Below are positions 25,145-33,688 of a DNA stretch of 64,000 nt, one piece after another. Below the pieces are notes generated by a model, which was not told the DNA's origin, made no database searches, and saw nothing but the letters and a program-made list of their open reading frames with translations. Position 1 is the first letter of the stretch; each line of letters opens with the position of its first letter. Source of the DNA: Lysobacter panacisoli (GTDB lineage: Bacteria > Pseudomonadota > Gammaproteobacteria > Xanthomonadales > Xanthomonadaceae); NCBI RefSeq assembly GCF_009765165.1, contig NZ_VLNU01000001.1, forward strand, positions 2,982,247 to 3,046,246. Reading direction: 5' to 3'. The position numbers and the translations under genes were made by a program.

Positions 25145-26005
25145 ATGAAGCGACTGTTCTGGCTGTGTGCGTTGGCGGTGGCATTGGCGGCCTGCCAGCG
25201 AGAATCTCCCGCCCCGCCGTCAACCACGACTCCAGGCGCCGCTCCGCAGACCGCACCGGCCGCGCCGGACGCCACCGTACCCGCGACGCGACTGGACGAC
25301 GTCTCCGAATCGACCGCGGACTACATCATCGGCATCAGCTATCAGGTCTCCACCGCGCGCTATCCGGGACTCGCGGCGGAACTGAAGCGTTACGCCGACA
25401 ACGCTCGCGCGGAACTGATCGAAGCGGCGAAGGCGCGTGCCCAGCCGGGCGGCGCGACCAGCGCGCCGTACGACCTCTCGCTCACCTTCACCGACGTCAT
25501 GGAAACGCCATCGGTGGTCGCAGTGGCAGCCGACGGCAGCAGCTACACCGGCGGCGCGCACGGAGCACCGCTGATCGCGCGCTTCGTCTGGCTGCCGCAG
25601 ACTGGGCGCCTGTTGACCTCGCGCGAGCTGGTGCCCGGCGCCGACGGCTGGAAGGTGATTTCCGACTACGTGCGCGAGCAGTTGCACGCCGCGCTGTCGC
25701 AACGCGTCGATGCCGACGCGCTGCCGCCGGAGGAACGCGAGGAGGTGGTCAAGAACGCCTCGCGCATGATCGACGACGGCACCCAGCCGGATCCGGCCGA
25801 CTTCGCCCTGTTCGAACCGATGGCCGCGCCGGACGGGCGCCTGGCCGGGCTGCGTTTCGTGTTCGCGCCGTATCAGGTTGGACCGTACTCGGACGGCACC
25901 CAGACCGTCGAAGTGCCCGCCGAGGTGCTGCTGCCGCACATCGCCCCCGAATTCAGGACGCTGTTTGCCGCCCCCGCCCTGAACAGCGCTGACGCTTCGC
26001 GCTAG
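25145..26005 (+). CDS. DUF3298-type lipoprotein
   Basis: 286-aa lipoprotein. MKRLFWLCALAVALAAC is a signal peptide with lipobox LAAC; a Pro/Ala/Thr linker (about 20-50) precedes a globular domain. SLTFTDVMETPSVVAVAADG and SSYTGGAHGAP followed by WLPQTGRLLTSRELVPG match DUF3298/RsiV-like domains (with DUF4163 preceding), which occur in cell-surface sensing or peptidoglycan-related proteins. Start at ATG 25145 with AAGGGA upstream; a TTG two codons earlier is possible. Function unknown. Confidence 0.85.
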   Translation: MKRLFWLCALAVALAACQRESPAPPSTTTPGAAPQTAPAAPDATVPATRLDDVSESTADYIIGISYQVSTARYPGLAAELKRYADNARAELIEAAKARAQPGGATSAPYDLSLTFTDVMETPSVVAVAADGSSYTGGAHGAPLIARFVWLPQTGRLLTSRELVPGADGWKVISDYVREQLHAALSQRVDADALPPEEREEVVKNASRMIDDGTQPDPADFALFEPMAAPDGRLAGLRFVFAPYQVGPYSDGTQTVEVPAEVLLPHIAPEFRTLFAAPALNSADASR

Positions 26006-26083
26006 CATCAAGGTTCATCCTGTCCGCACGACGCGGACGCCGGTCTGGAGCCGGCATCGTTCGTCCACAGCCGCGGGGTCGCC

Positions 26084-27211
26084 ATGTCCGCATTGCGCAG
26101 TCGGGTCGAGCAGTTGTTGTCGTTGGCCGATATCCGCGTCGGCGGGGATCGGCCCTGGGACGTGCAGGTCGGCGACGAGCGCTTCTACGCGCGCGTGCTG
26201 GGGCAGGGGTCGCTCGGACTGGGCGAGTCCTACATGGACGGCTGGTGGCGCGCGCCGTCGCTCGACGAGTTCCTCTACCACGTGCTCGCCGCCGACCTCG
26301 ACCAGAAAGTGCGCGGCGTAGGCGTGGCGATCGACGCGCTTTGGGCGCGCCTGCGCAACCTGCAGAGCCGCGGACGCAGCTTCCAGATAGGTGAGCGCCA
26401 TTACGACCTCGGCAACGATCTCTACCGCGCCATGCTCGGGCAACGCCTCGTGTACAGCTGCGCCTACTGGCGCGATCGTTTCGGCCGCGCGCTGGACGAC
26501 CTGGACGCGGCGCAGGAAGCCAAGCTCGACCTGGTCTGCCGCAAGCTCGGCCTGCAGCCCGGCATGCGCGTGCTCGACATCGGCTGCGGTTGGGGCGAAG
26601 CGCTGAAGTTCGCCGCGGAACGCTACGGCGTGAGCGGCGTCGGCGTGACCGTCTCGCGCGAGCAGGCCGCCTACGCACGCGAGCTGTGCGCGCACTTGCC
26701 GATCGAGATCCGCCTGCAGGATTACCGCGAACTCGACGAACCGTTCGACCGCTCGTTCTCGCTGGGCATGTTCGAGCACGTCGGCGTGAAGAACTACCGT
26801 ACCTACTTCGAAGTCGCGCGCCGCTGCCTGGACGACGACGGCATGTTCCTGCTGCACACCATCGGCACCAACCGTTCGGTGCACCACACCGATCCGTGGA
26901 TCGCCAAGTACATCTTCCCCAACTCGATGCTGCCCTCGGCCGCGCAGATCACCGACGCGAGCGAGGGCCTGTTCGTGATGGAGGACTGGCATAACTTCGG
27001 CACCGATTACGACCGCACGCTGCAGGCGTGGCGCTCCAACGTCGAACGCGCGTGGCCGGACCTCGATGAGCGCTACGACGAACGCTTCCGCCGCATGTGG
27101 CGTTTCTACCTCGCTGGTTCGATGGCGGCGTTCCGCAGCCGCCATGCGCAGCTGTGGCAGGTCGTGCTGTCGCGCAATGGCGTGCCGGGCGGGTACGTGG
27201 CGCCGAGGTGA
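26084..27211 (+). CDS. cfa: Cyclopropane-fatty-acyl-phospholipid synthase
   Basis: 375-aa SAM-dependent enzyme that methylenates cis double bonds of membrane phospholipid acyl chains, typically at stationary phase or under acid stress. The N-terminal lipid-binding region ends with LGLGESYMDGWW. The SAM site is VLDIGCGWGEALKFAAERYG, followed by GVTVSREQAAYARE; the conserved SLGMFEHVGVKNY and the HNFGTDYDRTLQAW segments are intact. It is followed by an inverted-repeat element at 27245-27344. Confidence 0.96.
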   Translation: MSALRSRVEQLLSLADIRVGGDRPWDVQVGDERFYARVLGQGSLGLGESYMDGWWRAPSLDEFLYHVLAADLDQKVRGVGVAIDALWARLRNLQSRGRSFQIGERHYDLGNDLYRAMLGQRLVYSCAYWRDRFGRALDDLDAAQEAKLDLVCRKLGLQPGMRVLDIGCGWGEALKFAAERYGVSGVGVTVSREQAAYARELCAHLPIEIRLQDYRELDEPFDRSFSLGMFEHVGVKNYRTYFEVARRCLDDDGMFLLHTIGTNRSVHHTDPWIAKYIFPNSMLPSAAQITDASEGLFVMEDWHNFGTDYDRTLQAWRSNVERAWPDLDERYDERFRRMWRFYLAGSMAAFRSRHAQLWQVVLSRNGVPGGYVAPR

Positions 27212-27244
27212 GGTCTCCCGTCAACTGCGAGAGGGTTATGGCTC

Positions 27245-27344
27245 GTCATTCCCGCGAAGGCGGGAATCCAGCTTTAGGCATCGATCCCGACTTCCGGACG
27301 GTGTGATTCGCGCACAGTTGGATTCCCGCCTTCGCGGGAATGAC
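27245..27344. repeat. Palindromic repeat element, copy 1 (inverted pair)
   Basis: Two perfect 26-bp inverted arms (27245-27270 and 27319-27344; core CCCGCGAAGGCGGG, itself a hairpin) flank 48 bp. The inner 48 bp shares CTTCCGGA-N2-G-N-GTGA-N2-CGC with the inner part of the copy at 36836-36940, so the whole ~100-bp unit is a repeat family, not only the arms. It fills the gap between cfa and the convergent DUF2461 gene and may serve as a transcription stop. Confidence 0.9.
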
Positions 27345-27393
27345 AGCCTGGGCAACGATGCCATTGCATCACTTTAGCGGGAGCGACCTGGCC

Positions 27394-28080
27394 TCAGAAC
27401 TCCAGGTCCAGCGCCGCGCACAGGTAGTCGGTGAAACGCGCCAGTCCCTGCAGGTCGGTTTCCAGTGTCTTGAGAAGGCGCGGGCCGGTCATCGTGGCGT
27501 CCTCGATCGCGCGGTAGGCGACGAAGTTCTTGCGCTTGAGGTCGTCGGCGAACTCGAAATCGTCCGGGAAGCCGCGCGGCATGCGCGTGAGCACTTCGCT
27601 GTCGTCCAGGTCGAAGCGGCGACGGAACTTGGCGTCGTGCGCGGCGGCTTTCCAGCTGCCGGGGTTGTCTAGGATGAAGTGGCGCACGCGACGCAGCGTG
27701 TCAGGCTCCGGATGCCACAGGCCCGTACCGAAGAAGCAGTTGCCGGGCTGGATCTGCACGTAGAACGACGGTGCCTCGACCTGACGTCCGCGCTCATGGA
27801 ACAACCGCGCACCCTGCCAGGTCTTGTACGGCGTCTTGTCGTTGGCGAAGCGCGTGTCGCGCTGGATGCGGAACAGCGATCCGCCGACGGTCTTGGGCTC
27901 GGCGCGGTAATGCGCGCTCACGCCGGCCAGCACTGGCTGCAGATCGGTGAGCAGGCGCTGGAACGGTTCGCGCACGTTCGCGTCGTAGTCGGCCTTGTGC
28001 GCCTGGAACCACTCGCGTTCGTTGTGGCGCGCGATGCCGCGCAGGAACTTGAAGCTTGCGTCGCTGAAATAGGTGGGCAT
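27394..28080 (-). CDS. DUF2461 domain protein
   Basis: 228-aa cytosolic protein matching the DUF2461/TIGR02453 family: FKFLRGIARHNEREWFQAHK at the N-terminus, SLFRIQRDTRFANDKTPYKT, and GLWHPEPDTLRRVR are family signatures. Biochemical function is unknown. It lies 27 bp downstream of sbcB on the same strand and is the last gene of the long minus-strand run. Confidence 0.92.
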   Translation of the reverse strand: MPTYFSDASFKFLRGIARHNEREWFQAHKADYDANVREPFQRLLTDLQPVLAGVSAHYRAEPKTVGGSLFRIQRDTRFANDKTPYKTWQGARLFHERGRQVEAPSFYVQIQPGNCFFGTGLWHPEPDTLRRVRHFILDNPGSWKAAAHDAKFRRRFDLDDSEVLTRMPRGFPDDFEFADDLKRKNFVAYRAIEDATMTGPRLLKTLETDLQGLARFTDYLCAALDLEF

Positions 28081-28107
28081 GGGGATTCTTCGTCGGTTTC
28101 GTATCGC

Positions 28108-29550
28108 TTACGCGAGGCTCGCCGCGATCTCGCGGCCCCAGGCGTCCAGGCGGTCGAGCAATACCTGCTTGCCAGTGTCGTCCGCGTGCACGACGCGCAG
28201 CGCCGCGATTTCCTCGGCGTAACGCGCGAAGCTGTACTCCGACACGCCGGATTCGGAACACAGGCGCCAGCGGCGGTAGTCGTTCCAGCGCGTCCATTCG
28301 TCGTTGGACAGCGTCTGCGGCCAGTTGCGCGCGCGGTAGCGGAACAGCATCTCCGGCAGTCGCACGTCGCGGAATGGGAAATCGGCCAGCCCCAGCGCTT
28401 CCGGCGGCGTCGTGCGCACCTGCGGGAACAGGCGCTTGTCGCCGTCGCCGATGAAGCCGTCGTACAGCGACGCATCGACATCGGTCGGCGTGCGCACGCG
28501 CTGCGCGGAGAACACCTGTCGCACCTTCTCCACCAGCGACGGACCCGCTTCGCGGATGCGCGCGGCACGCGATTCGGCCAGCACCGGATCGATACGCAGC
28601 CGCTCGAAATCCGGGGCACGCAGATGATCCCAGCTGACCAGCGCGGGGCAGCGATTGGTATGGACTTCCTTCAGCGCCACGCGCGATTCGCCTTCCGGCA
28701 GGTCCGCGGCACGCACGTACAGGCGCTCGGCGATCTCGTCGGCATCGAGGCGGAGCAGGGCATCCGGATCCTGGTCGAGATCGAACACGATCACACGGCT
28801 GTCGATGCGCGGATGCCGCGCGACCGGCACGACCGCGGCGGACGACATCCTGCTCGCAGGAAAGCGTTGCGAGACATGAAGCACCGGCGTCATCGCGACC
28901 ACGTCGAGCAGACTGGCGGCATAGCGCTTGTCGCGCAGGCGCATCGCGTAATCCCAGAACCGCGGCTGCGCGGTCTTGAGTCGCCGCGCCAGTCCGATCA
29001 ATGCGCGCACGTCGGACAGCGCCTCGTGCGCGTCGCCGATACGCACGTCGTTGGCGAGGGCCAGATGTTCGAGCTTGAACGAGGTCGCACCGTCCTCGCG
29101 CTTGGGCCAGACCAGTCCGTCGGGACGCAGCGCATGCGCGAGCCGCAGCACGTCGAGCAGGTCCCAGCGCGAGTTGCCGCCGCGCCATTCGCGTTCGTAG
29201 GCGTCGTGGAAGTTGCGGAACAGGCCGTAGCGCACGAATTCGTCGTCGAAGCGCAGCGAGTTGTAGCCGAGCGAGCAGGTCTCCGGGCGCGACATCTCCT
29301 CGAAGATCAGCGAGAACGCCGCTGCTTCCGGCATGCCTTCGGCCAGCGCGTGCTGCGGCGTGATGCCGGTGACCATCGTCGCGCCCGGTGAGGGCAGCAG
29401 ATCGTCGGCCGGGCGCACGAACACGCTGATGGGCTCGTCGATCTGCTCCAGGTCCGCATCGGTACGGATCGCCGCGAACTGCGCGATGCGCGAGGTGCGC
29501 GGGTCCGCGCCGAAGGTTTCCAGGTCGTAGAAGAGGAAACTCGCTGGCAT
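28108..29550 (-). CDS. sbcB: Exodeoxyribonuclease I
   Basis: 3'-5' single-strand DNA exonuclease of recombination and mismatch repair, 480 aa. DEDDh exonuclease fold: FLFYDLETFGADPR (ExoI motif, Asp/Glu), GYNSLRFDDEFVRYGL (motif II) and IGDAHEALSDVRA (motif III). The SH3-like and helical C-terminal domains follow, with LPEMLFRYRARNWP near the end. Start at ATG 29550, which overlaps the kmo stop as TGATG; the GTG one codon upstream is less likely. Translational coupling to a catabolic gene is unusual for this repair enzyme. Confidence 0.96.
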   Translation of the reverse strand: MPASFLFYDLETFGADPRTSRIAQFAAIRTDADLEQIDEPISVFVRPADDLLPSPGATMVTGITPQHALAEGMPEAAAFSLIFEEMSRPETCSLGYNSLRFDDEFVRYGLFRNFHDAYEREWRGGNSRWDLLDVLRLAHALRPDGLVWPKREDGATSFKLEHLALANDVRIGDAHEALSDVRALIGLARRLKTAQPRFWDYAMRLRDKRYAASLLDVVAMTPVLHVSQRFPASRMSSAAVVPVARHPRIDSRVIVFDLDQDPDALLRLDADEIAERLYVRAADLPEGESRVALKEVHTNRCPALVSWDHLRAPDFERLRIDPVLAESRAARIREAGPSLVEKVRQVFSAQRVRTPTDVDASLYDGFIGDGDKRLFPQVRTTPPEALGLADFPFRDVRLPEMLFRYRARNWPQTLSNDEWTRWNDYRRWRLCSESGVSEYSFARYAEEIAALRVVHADDTGKQVLLDRLDAWGREIAASLA

Positions 29551-30917
29551 CACGCGTCCACGGAAAGCGGCGACAGGCGCGCGTGCACGGCTGCGTCGAC
29601 CGCGTGCCAGTCGAGCGTGTCCAGCGAATGGTGCCCGCGGGTCAGTTCGATCAGCAACTCGCGCTGCTGGCGGCCGCGTTCGTAGGCGGTGGCGTAGGGA
29701 ACGCGCTGGAACGTCACCATCGAATAGCGCGGCACGAAGTGCGCCGGATGGCGCTCGGCCAGCTTGCGTTCGAGCGCGCGCTGCAGCAGGTAGTCGTCGT
29801 CGTCGACGCGGTCGCGCATCTCCAGGTAGTTCTCCAGCGCCATCGCCTGGATCGCGCGCGCGTTGGGCAGGCGTTCGGCCTGGAACGCGGCGTAAGCGGA
29901 GGCGAGATCCGGTTGTGCGTCGAGGTGTTCGGCCAGCGCAACGCAGTCCTCGAACGCGCAGTTCATGCCCTGGCCGTGGAAGGGCACCATCGCATGCGCA
30001 GCGTCACCAACCAGCACCGCGCGATCGTCGAAGTGCCAGCGATCGAGGTACAGCGTGGCGAGCAGGCCGGTCGGGTTCTGCTCGAAGTCGCGTTCGAGGT
30101 CCGGGATCAGCGGCAGAGCGTCGGCGAAGTCACGCTCGAACAGCGCGCGCGCATCGGCACCGTTGCGGATGGTGGCGAAACTCGGATTGCCTTCGTTGGG
30201 CAGGAACAGCGTGACCGTGAAGGTGCGCTCGTCGTTGGGCAGGGCGATGCACATGTAGCGGCCGCGCGGCCAGATGTGCAGCGCGTTGGGCTCGATCGGG
30301 AAGCTGCCGTCGGCGGCCGGCGGGATTTCCAGCTCCTTGTACGAGTGGCCGAGCAGTTCGGTGCGCTCGCCCAGATCCGTGCGCTTGGTCATCGCAGCAC
30401 GCAACGACGAGCCCGCGCCATCCGCGCCGACCAGCGATTCGAACGCCACCTGGTGCGCGCTGCCGTCGCGCGGATCGGTGAAGGTGGCGATGCGTGCATC
30501 GAAATCCACATCGCGCAGCCCGCGATCGAAATGCAGGCGCACGCCGGCGCGCTCGGCGATGTCGAGCAGGACGACGTTGAGTTCGCCGCGGTGCACCGAC
30601 CAGATCACCTCGCTGTCGTCGCGGCCATAGCGCTGCAGGTCGGTGCGGCCGTCGAGGAAGTGCACCATGCGTCCGCGCATCATCACCGCATGGCGCATCA
30701 CCGATTCGTCCGCGCCGGCCAGGCGCAGCGCATGGCGTCCGCGTTCGGCCAGCGCGAGATTGATCGAGCGCCCGCCGCCATAGCCCTGCACTCGCGGATC
30801 GCCGCGCTTCTCGTACACGTCCACGCGCCAGCCGCGCTGCACCAGCAGCGTGGCGAGCACCGCGCCCGCGAGGCCGGCGCCGATGATCGTGATGTGGCGG
30901 TTGTGAGGTTCTGTCAC
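29550..30917 (-). CDS. kmo: Kynurenine 3-monooxygenase
   Basis: FAD/NADPH hydroxylase converting L-kynurenine to 3-hydroxykynurenine, 455 aa. ITIIGAGLAGAVLATLLVQRG is the FAD dinucleotide site, then GYGGGRSINLALAERGRHAL (KMO-specific), and VLVGDAAHAMVPFHGQGMNC the second FAD motif. The frame is open upstream to 30959, but the extra residues (MDPRLRGDD...) are translated repeat DNA, so GTG 30917 (VTEPHNRHIT) is taken as start. A GIY-YIG gene within a repeat pair separates it from kynureninase upstream. Confidence 0.95.
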   Translation of the reverse strand: MTEPHNRHITIIGAGLAGAVLATLLVQRGWRVDVYEKRGDPRVQGYGGGRSINLALAERGRHALRLAGADESVMRHAVMMRGRMVHFLDGRTDLQRYGRDDSEVIWSVHRGELNVVLLDIAERAGVRLHFDRGLRDVDFDARIATFTDPRDGSAHQVAFESLVGADGAGSSLRAAMTKRTDLGERTELLGHSYKELEIPPAADGSFPIEPNALHIWPRGRYMCIALPNDERTFTVTLFLPNEGNPSFATIRNGADARALFERDFADALPLIPDLERDFEQNPTGLLATLYLDRWHFDDRAVLVGDAAHAMVPFHGQGMNCAFEDCVALAEHLDAQPDLASAYAAFQAERLPNARAIQAMALENYLEMRDRVDDDDYLLQRALERKLAERHPAHFVPRYSMVTFQRVPYATAYERGRQQRELLIELTRGHHSLDTLDWHAVDAAVHARLSPLSVDA

Positions 30918-30962
30918 GTTCGATTTCCCGATGTCATCCCCGCGAAGGCGGGGATCCATTTT

Positions 30963-31259
30963 TCAGATCGAGGCAAGCCCGGGCCAGAGATCGCTCCACT
31001 CCGGGTTCTGCTCGGCGATCAGACGAATCTTCCATGCCCGATTCCACTTCTTCTGTTGCTTCTCACGCTGGATCGCTGCCGCCATGTCGTCCCACAGTTC
31101 ATACCAGACCAGCCGGGCGACGTCATGGCGTCGGGTGAAGCCGTCGACGAGGTGCTCCCGGTGCTGCCACGTCCTGCCGATCAGATTGCTCGTTACACCG
31201 ACGTAGATCGTGCCATTCGGTCTGCTCGACAGCATGTAGACCGCCGGTTGCTTCTCCAT
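30963..31259 (-). CDS. Small GIY-YIG nuclease family protein
   Basis: 98-aa single-domain nuclease (COG2827-like). Catalytic residues are all present: Y8 (AVY), Y19-V-G21, R29, H33, metal ligand E66 in IQREKQQKKW, and N85. There is no DNA-binding extension. Start at ATG 31259 with GGAAGG upstream; the frame is open farther into the flanking repeat. The gene fills a unit bounded by inverted palindromic repeats between kynureninase and kmo. Function of such small GIY-YIG proteins is unknown; a role in repeat movement or repair is a hypothesis. Confidence 0.9.
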   Translation of the reverse strand: MEKQPAVYMLSSRPNGTIYVGVTSNLIGRTWQHREHLVDGFTRRHDVARLVWYELWDDMAAAIQREKQQKKWNRAWKIRLIAEQNPEWSDLWPGLASI

Positions 31260-31293
31260 GATCCTTCCGTGATGCGCCTGATCCTTGGATAGT

Positions 31294-31309
31294 GCCGCCG
31301 TTCGGCGGC
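31294..31309. terminator. Small GC hairpin downstream of kynU
   Basis: GCCGCCG-TT-CGGCGGC (31294-31309) forms a tight 7-bp hairpin about 40 bp past the kynU stop and just inside the repeat-bounded unit. It has no T-run, so it may only weaken read-through into kmo. Confidence 0.4.
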
Positions 31310-31346
31310 CCAAGAGACCCCGCCTTCGCGGGAATGACAGCTGGCC

Positions 31347-32633
31347 TCAGCCGTCCCGCCATGCCTCCACCCCGCGCACGAACCGCAGTACGTCGGCGTG
31401 GGTGTTGTAGAGCGGAGCGGGGGAGATGCGGATTACGTCCGGTTCGCGCCAGTCGCCGAGCACGCCGTTCGCGGCGAGATGGTCGAACAGGGCGCGGCCG
31501 GCGTCGCGACCGGTCAGGTCGCGGCCGCCGATCACGCGCAGCGACAGCTGGCAGCCGCGCTGTTGCGGGTCGTTCGGCGTGACCACCTGCAGCGTGCCGG
31601 CGAGGCGTTGCTGGATCAGCGCTTCCAGGTAACCCGTCAGGCGTAGCGATTTCGCGCGCAATGCGGGCATGCCGGCGCGGTCGAAGAGTTCCAGCGAGGC
31701 GCGCAGCGGCGCCATGCCGAGGATCGGCGGATTGCTGAGCTGCCAGCCGTCGGCGCCGGGCGTGGGCACGAACTGCGGGCCCATGCGGAAACGCGTGGAC
31801 TGATCGTGGCCCCACCAGCCGGCGAAGCGCGGGAGATCGCCGTGCGCGTGGCGCTCGTGCACGAAGCAGCCGGCGACGGCGCCGGGGCCGCTGTTGAGGT
31901 ACTTGTAATGGCACCACACGGCGAAATCGACGCCGCTGTCGTGCAGTGCGAGTTCGAGGTTGCCGACTGCGTGCGCAAGGTCGACGCCGCACATCGCGCC
32001 CTGCGCGTGAGCGGCGTGTGCGATGCGCGCGAGATCGAACGCCTGGCCGGTGCGGTACTGCACGCCCGGCCACAGCACCAGCGCCAGGCGTGGGCCGTGC
32101 TCGGCGATGGCGCGTTCGATCGCGTCCATCGACGTGGTGCCGTCGGGTCGGTCGGGCTGCAGTTCGATGAGGTCGGTGGCCGGATCGAAGCCGTGGAATC
32201 CGATCTGCGACGCGACCGCATAACGATCCGACGGAAACGCGCCGGCTTCGATCAGGATCGCCGGACGCTCGCGGGTGGGACGGTAGAAACTGACCATCAT
32301 CAGGTGCAGATTCACCGTCAGCGTGTTCATCGCCACGACTTCGAGCGGTTTGGCGCCGACCAGTCGCGCCAGCGATTCGCGCACGAGTTCGTGGTACGGC
32401 ATCCACTGCGCCTGGCCGGTGAAGTGGCCTTCGACCGCTTCCTCCGCCCACTTGTCGAGCACTTCCTCCACGTGCGCACGCGCGCCGCGCGGTTGCAGGC
32501 CGAGGGAATTGCCGACGAAATAAGCCTGCTCGCGACCGTCGTGGCGGGGAATCAGGAATTGCGCGCGCAGTTCGCGCAGCGGGTCGGCATCGTCGAGGGC
32601 GCGTGCGTGTTCGTCGGAATACAGGTCGGTCAT
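31347..32633 (-). CDS. kynU: Kynureninase
   Basis: PLP enzyme cleaving 3-hydroxykynurenine (or kynurenine) to 3-hydroxyanthranilate plus alanine, 428 aa. FVGNSLGLQPRGARAHVEE is the family N-terminus, DLAHAVGNLEL the PLP-binding Asp segment, and WCHYKYLNSGPGAVAGCFVH carries the Schiff-base lysine. RFAGWWGHD follows. Start at ATG 32633. It lies 33 bp downstream of the ACMS decarboxylase gene in the catabolic operon. Confidence 0.96.
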   Translation of the reverse strand: MTDLYSDEHARALDDADPLRELRAQFLIPRHDGREQAYFVGNSLGLQPRGARAHVEEVLDKWAEEAVEGHFTGQAQWMPYHELVRESLARLVGAKPLEVVAMNTLTVNLHLMMVSFYRPTRERPAILIEAGAFPSDRYAVASQIGFHGFDPATDLIELQPDRPDGTTSMDAIERAIAEHGPRLALVLWPGVQYRTGQAFDLARIAHAAHAQGAMCGVDLAHAVGNLELALHDSGVDFAVWCHYKYLNSGPGAVAGCFVHERHAHGDLPRFAGWWGHDQSTRFRMGPQFVPTPGADGWQLSNPPILGMAPLRASLELFDRAGMPALRAKSLRLTGYLEALIQQRLAGTLQVVTPNDPQQRGCQLSLRVIGGRDLTGRDAGRALFDHLAANGVLGDWREPDVIRISPAPLYNTHADVLRFVRGVEAWRDG

Positions 32634-32666
32634 CGGATCGATCGGGTGCGTCTGGCGTGGAATGGG

Positions 32667-33677
32667 TCAGGCGAATCGCGACAGCGGCAGGCCCAGCCAT
32701 TCCAGCGCGGTGCCGTGGTAGAGACGCTTCTGTTCGGTTTCGGAAAGGTTCAAGGCGGCGATGCCGGCGCCGGGTTCCTGCTCGCCGAGCGGGAAGGGGT
32801 AGTCGGTGCCGAGCATCACCCGGTCGACGCCGCAGGTGTCGAGCAGATAGCGCAGTGCGCGCGGATCGGCCACCCACGAGTCGAAGAACAGCTGGTCCAG
32901 GTACTCGCGCGGATTGCGGGGATTGTCGGTAGCGACCAGGTCCGGGCGCATGTTGAAACCGTGCTCGATGCGGCCGATGGTGTACGGGAAACTGCCGCCG
33001 CCGTGCGCCATGCACACCTTCAGGTTCGGCACGCGTTCCAGCACGCCGCCGAAGATCAGGCAGCACGCTGCGCGCGACTGTTCGGCCGGCATGCCGACCA
33101 GCCACGGCAGCCAGTACTTCGGCATCGTCGCCGCGCCCATCATGTCCCACGGATGCACGAGGATCGCCGCGCCGAGTTCGCCCGCGGCCTGGAAGAAATC
33201 GAACAGCTCCGGCGCGTCGAGGTTCCAGTCGTTGATGTGGCTGCCGATCTGCACGCCCTGCAGGCCCAGCTGGTCCATGCAGCGTTCCAGTTCCTGGATC
33301 GCCAGTCGCGGCGATTGCAGCGGCACGGTGCCGATGCCGGCGTAGTGGCGCGGGTAGTCGCGGCACGTCTCGGCCATGTGCTCGTTGAGCGCCTGGTGCA
33401 GTTCGAGCGCGTGGTGCGGCTTGGCCCAGTAGCTGAACATCACCGGCACGGTGCTGATGACCTGCACCTGCACGCCGAAGCGCGCGTAGTCGTCGATGCG
33501 CTCCTGCGCGTCCCATGTCTTCGACCAGATCTCGCGGAAGAACTTGCCGTCCTTGTAGATGCGATGGCGGCCGTCCTCGGTGTGGTGGATCACCGGGAAA
33601 CGGTCGTCGCCGTACTTGCGCGCCAGGTTGGGCCAGTCGCGCGGCATGTAATGGGCGTGGGTGTCGATCTTCAGCAT
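32667..33677 (-). CDS. nbaD: 2-Amino-3-carboxymuconate-6-semialdehyde decarboxylase (ACMSD)
   Basis: Zn amidohydrolase-superfamily decarboxylase turning ACMS into 2-aminomuconate semialdehyde plus CO2, which diverts the pathway from quinolinate/NAD to catabolism. 336 aa. H7 and H9 of IDTHAHYMP start the metal site; HPWDMMG, CMAHGGGSFPY (metal/catalytic His) and MLGTDYPFPLGE (catalytic Asp) follow. The start at ATG 33677 is fixed by the metal-site position; a longer open frame upstream overlaps the dioxygenase gene out of frame. It begins 12 bp after that gene. Confidence 0.95.
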   Translation of the reverse strand: MLKIDTHAHYMPRDWPNLARKYGDDRFPVIHHTEDGRHRIYKDGKFFREIWSKTWDAQERIDDYARFGVQVQVISTVPVMFSYWAKPHHALELHQALNEHMAETCRDYPRHYAGIGTVPLQSPRLAIQELERCMDQLGLQGVQIGSHINDWNLDAPELFDFFQAAGELGAAILVHPWDMMGAATMPKYWLPWLVGMPAEQSRAACCLIFGGVLERVPNLKVCMAHGGGSFPYTIGRIEHGFNMRPDLVATDNPRNPREYLDQLFFDSWVADPRALRYLLDTCGVDRVMLGTDYPFPLGEQEPGAGIAALNLSETEQKRLYHGTALEWLGLPLSRFA

Positions 33678-33688
33678 CGTCGCGGCGC

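Larger units (their letters stand above)
30933..31338. mobile_element. Repeat-bounded unit carrying a GIY-YIG nuclease gene
   Basis: Left arm 30933-30958 and right arm 31318-31338 are inverted copies of the same palindromic repeat found at 27245-27344 and 36836-36940 (core CCCCGCGAAGGCGGGG / CCCCGCCTTCGCGGG). Between them lies only the GIY-YIG gene and its ribosome-binding site. Outside the arms, kynureninase and kmo would be about 25 bp apart, so this looks like an insertion into an operon. Mobility is inferred, not shown; no target duplication was identified. Confidence 0.55.

Noticed and set aside
30918..30959. N-terminal extension of kmo beginning MDPRLRGDD
   Set aside because: It is translated from the palindromic repeat arm; the flavoprotein fold starts after the GTG at 30917.
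31123..33516. 797-codon minus-strand frame across kynU and the decarboxylase
   Set aside because: Same-strand shifted frame, Arg/Ala-rich translation; the true genes are in the other frame with catalytic motifs.
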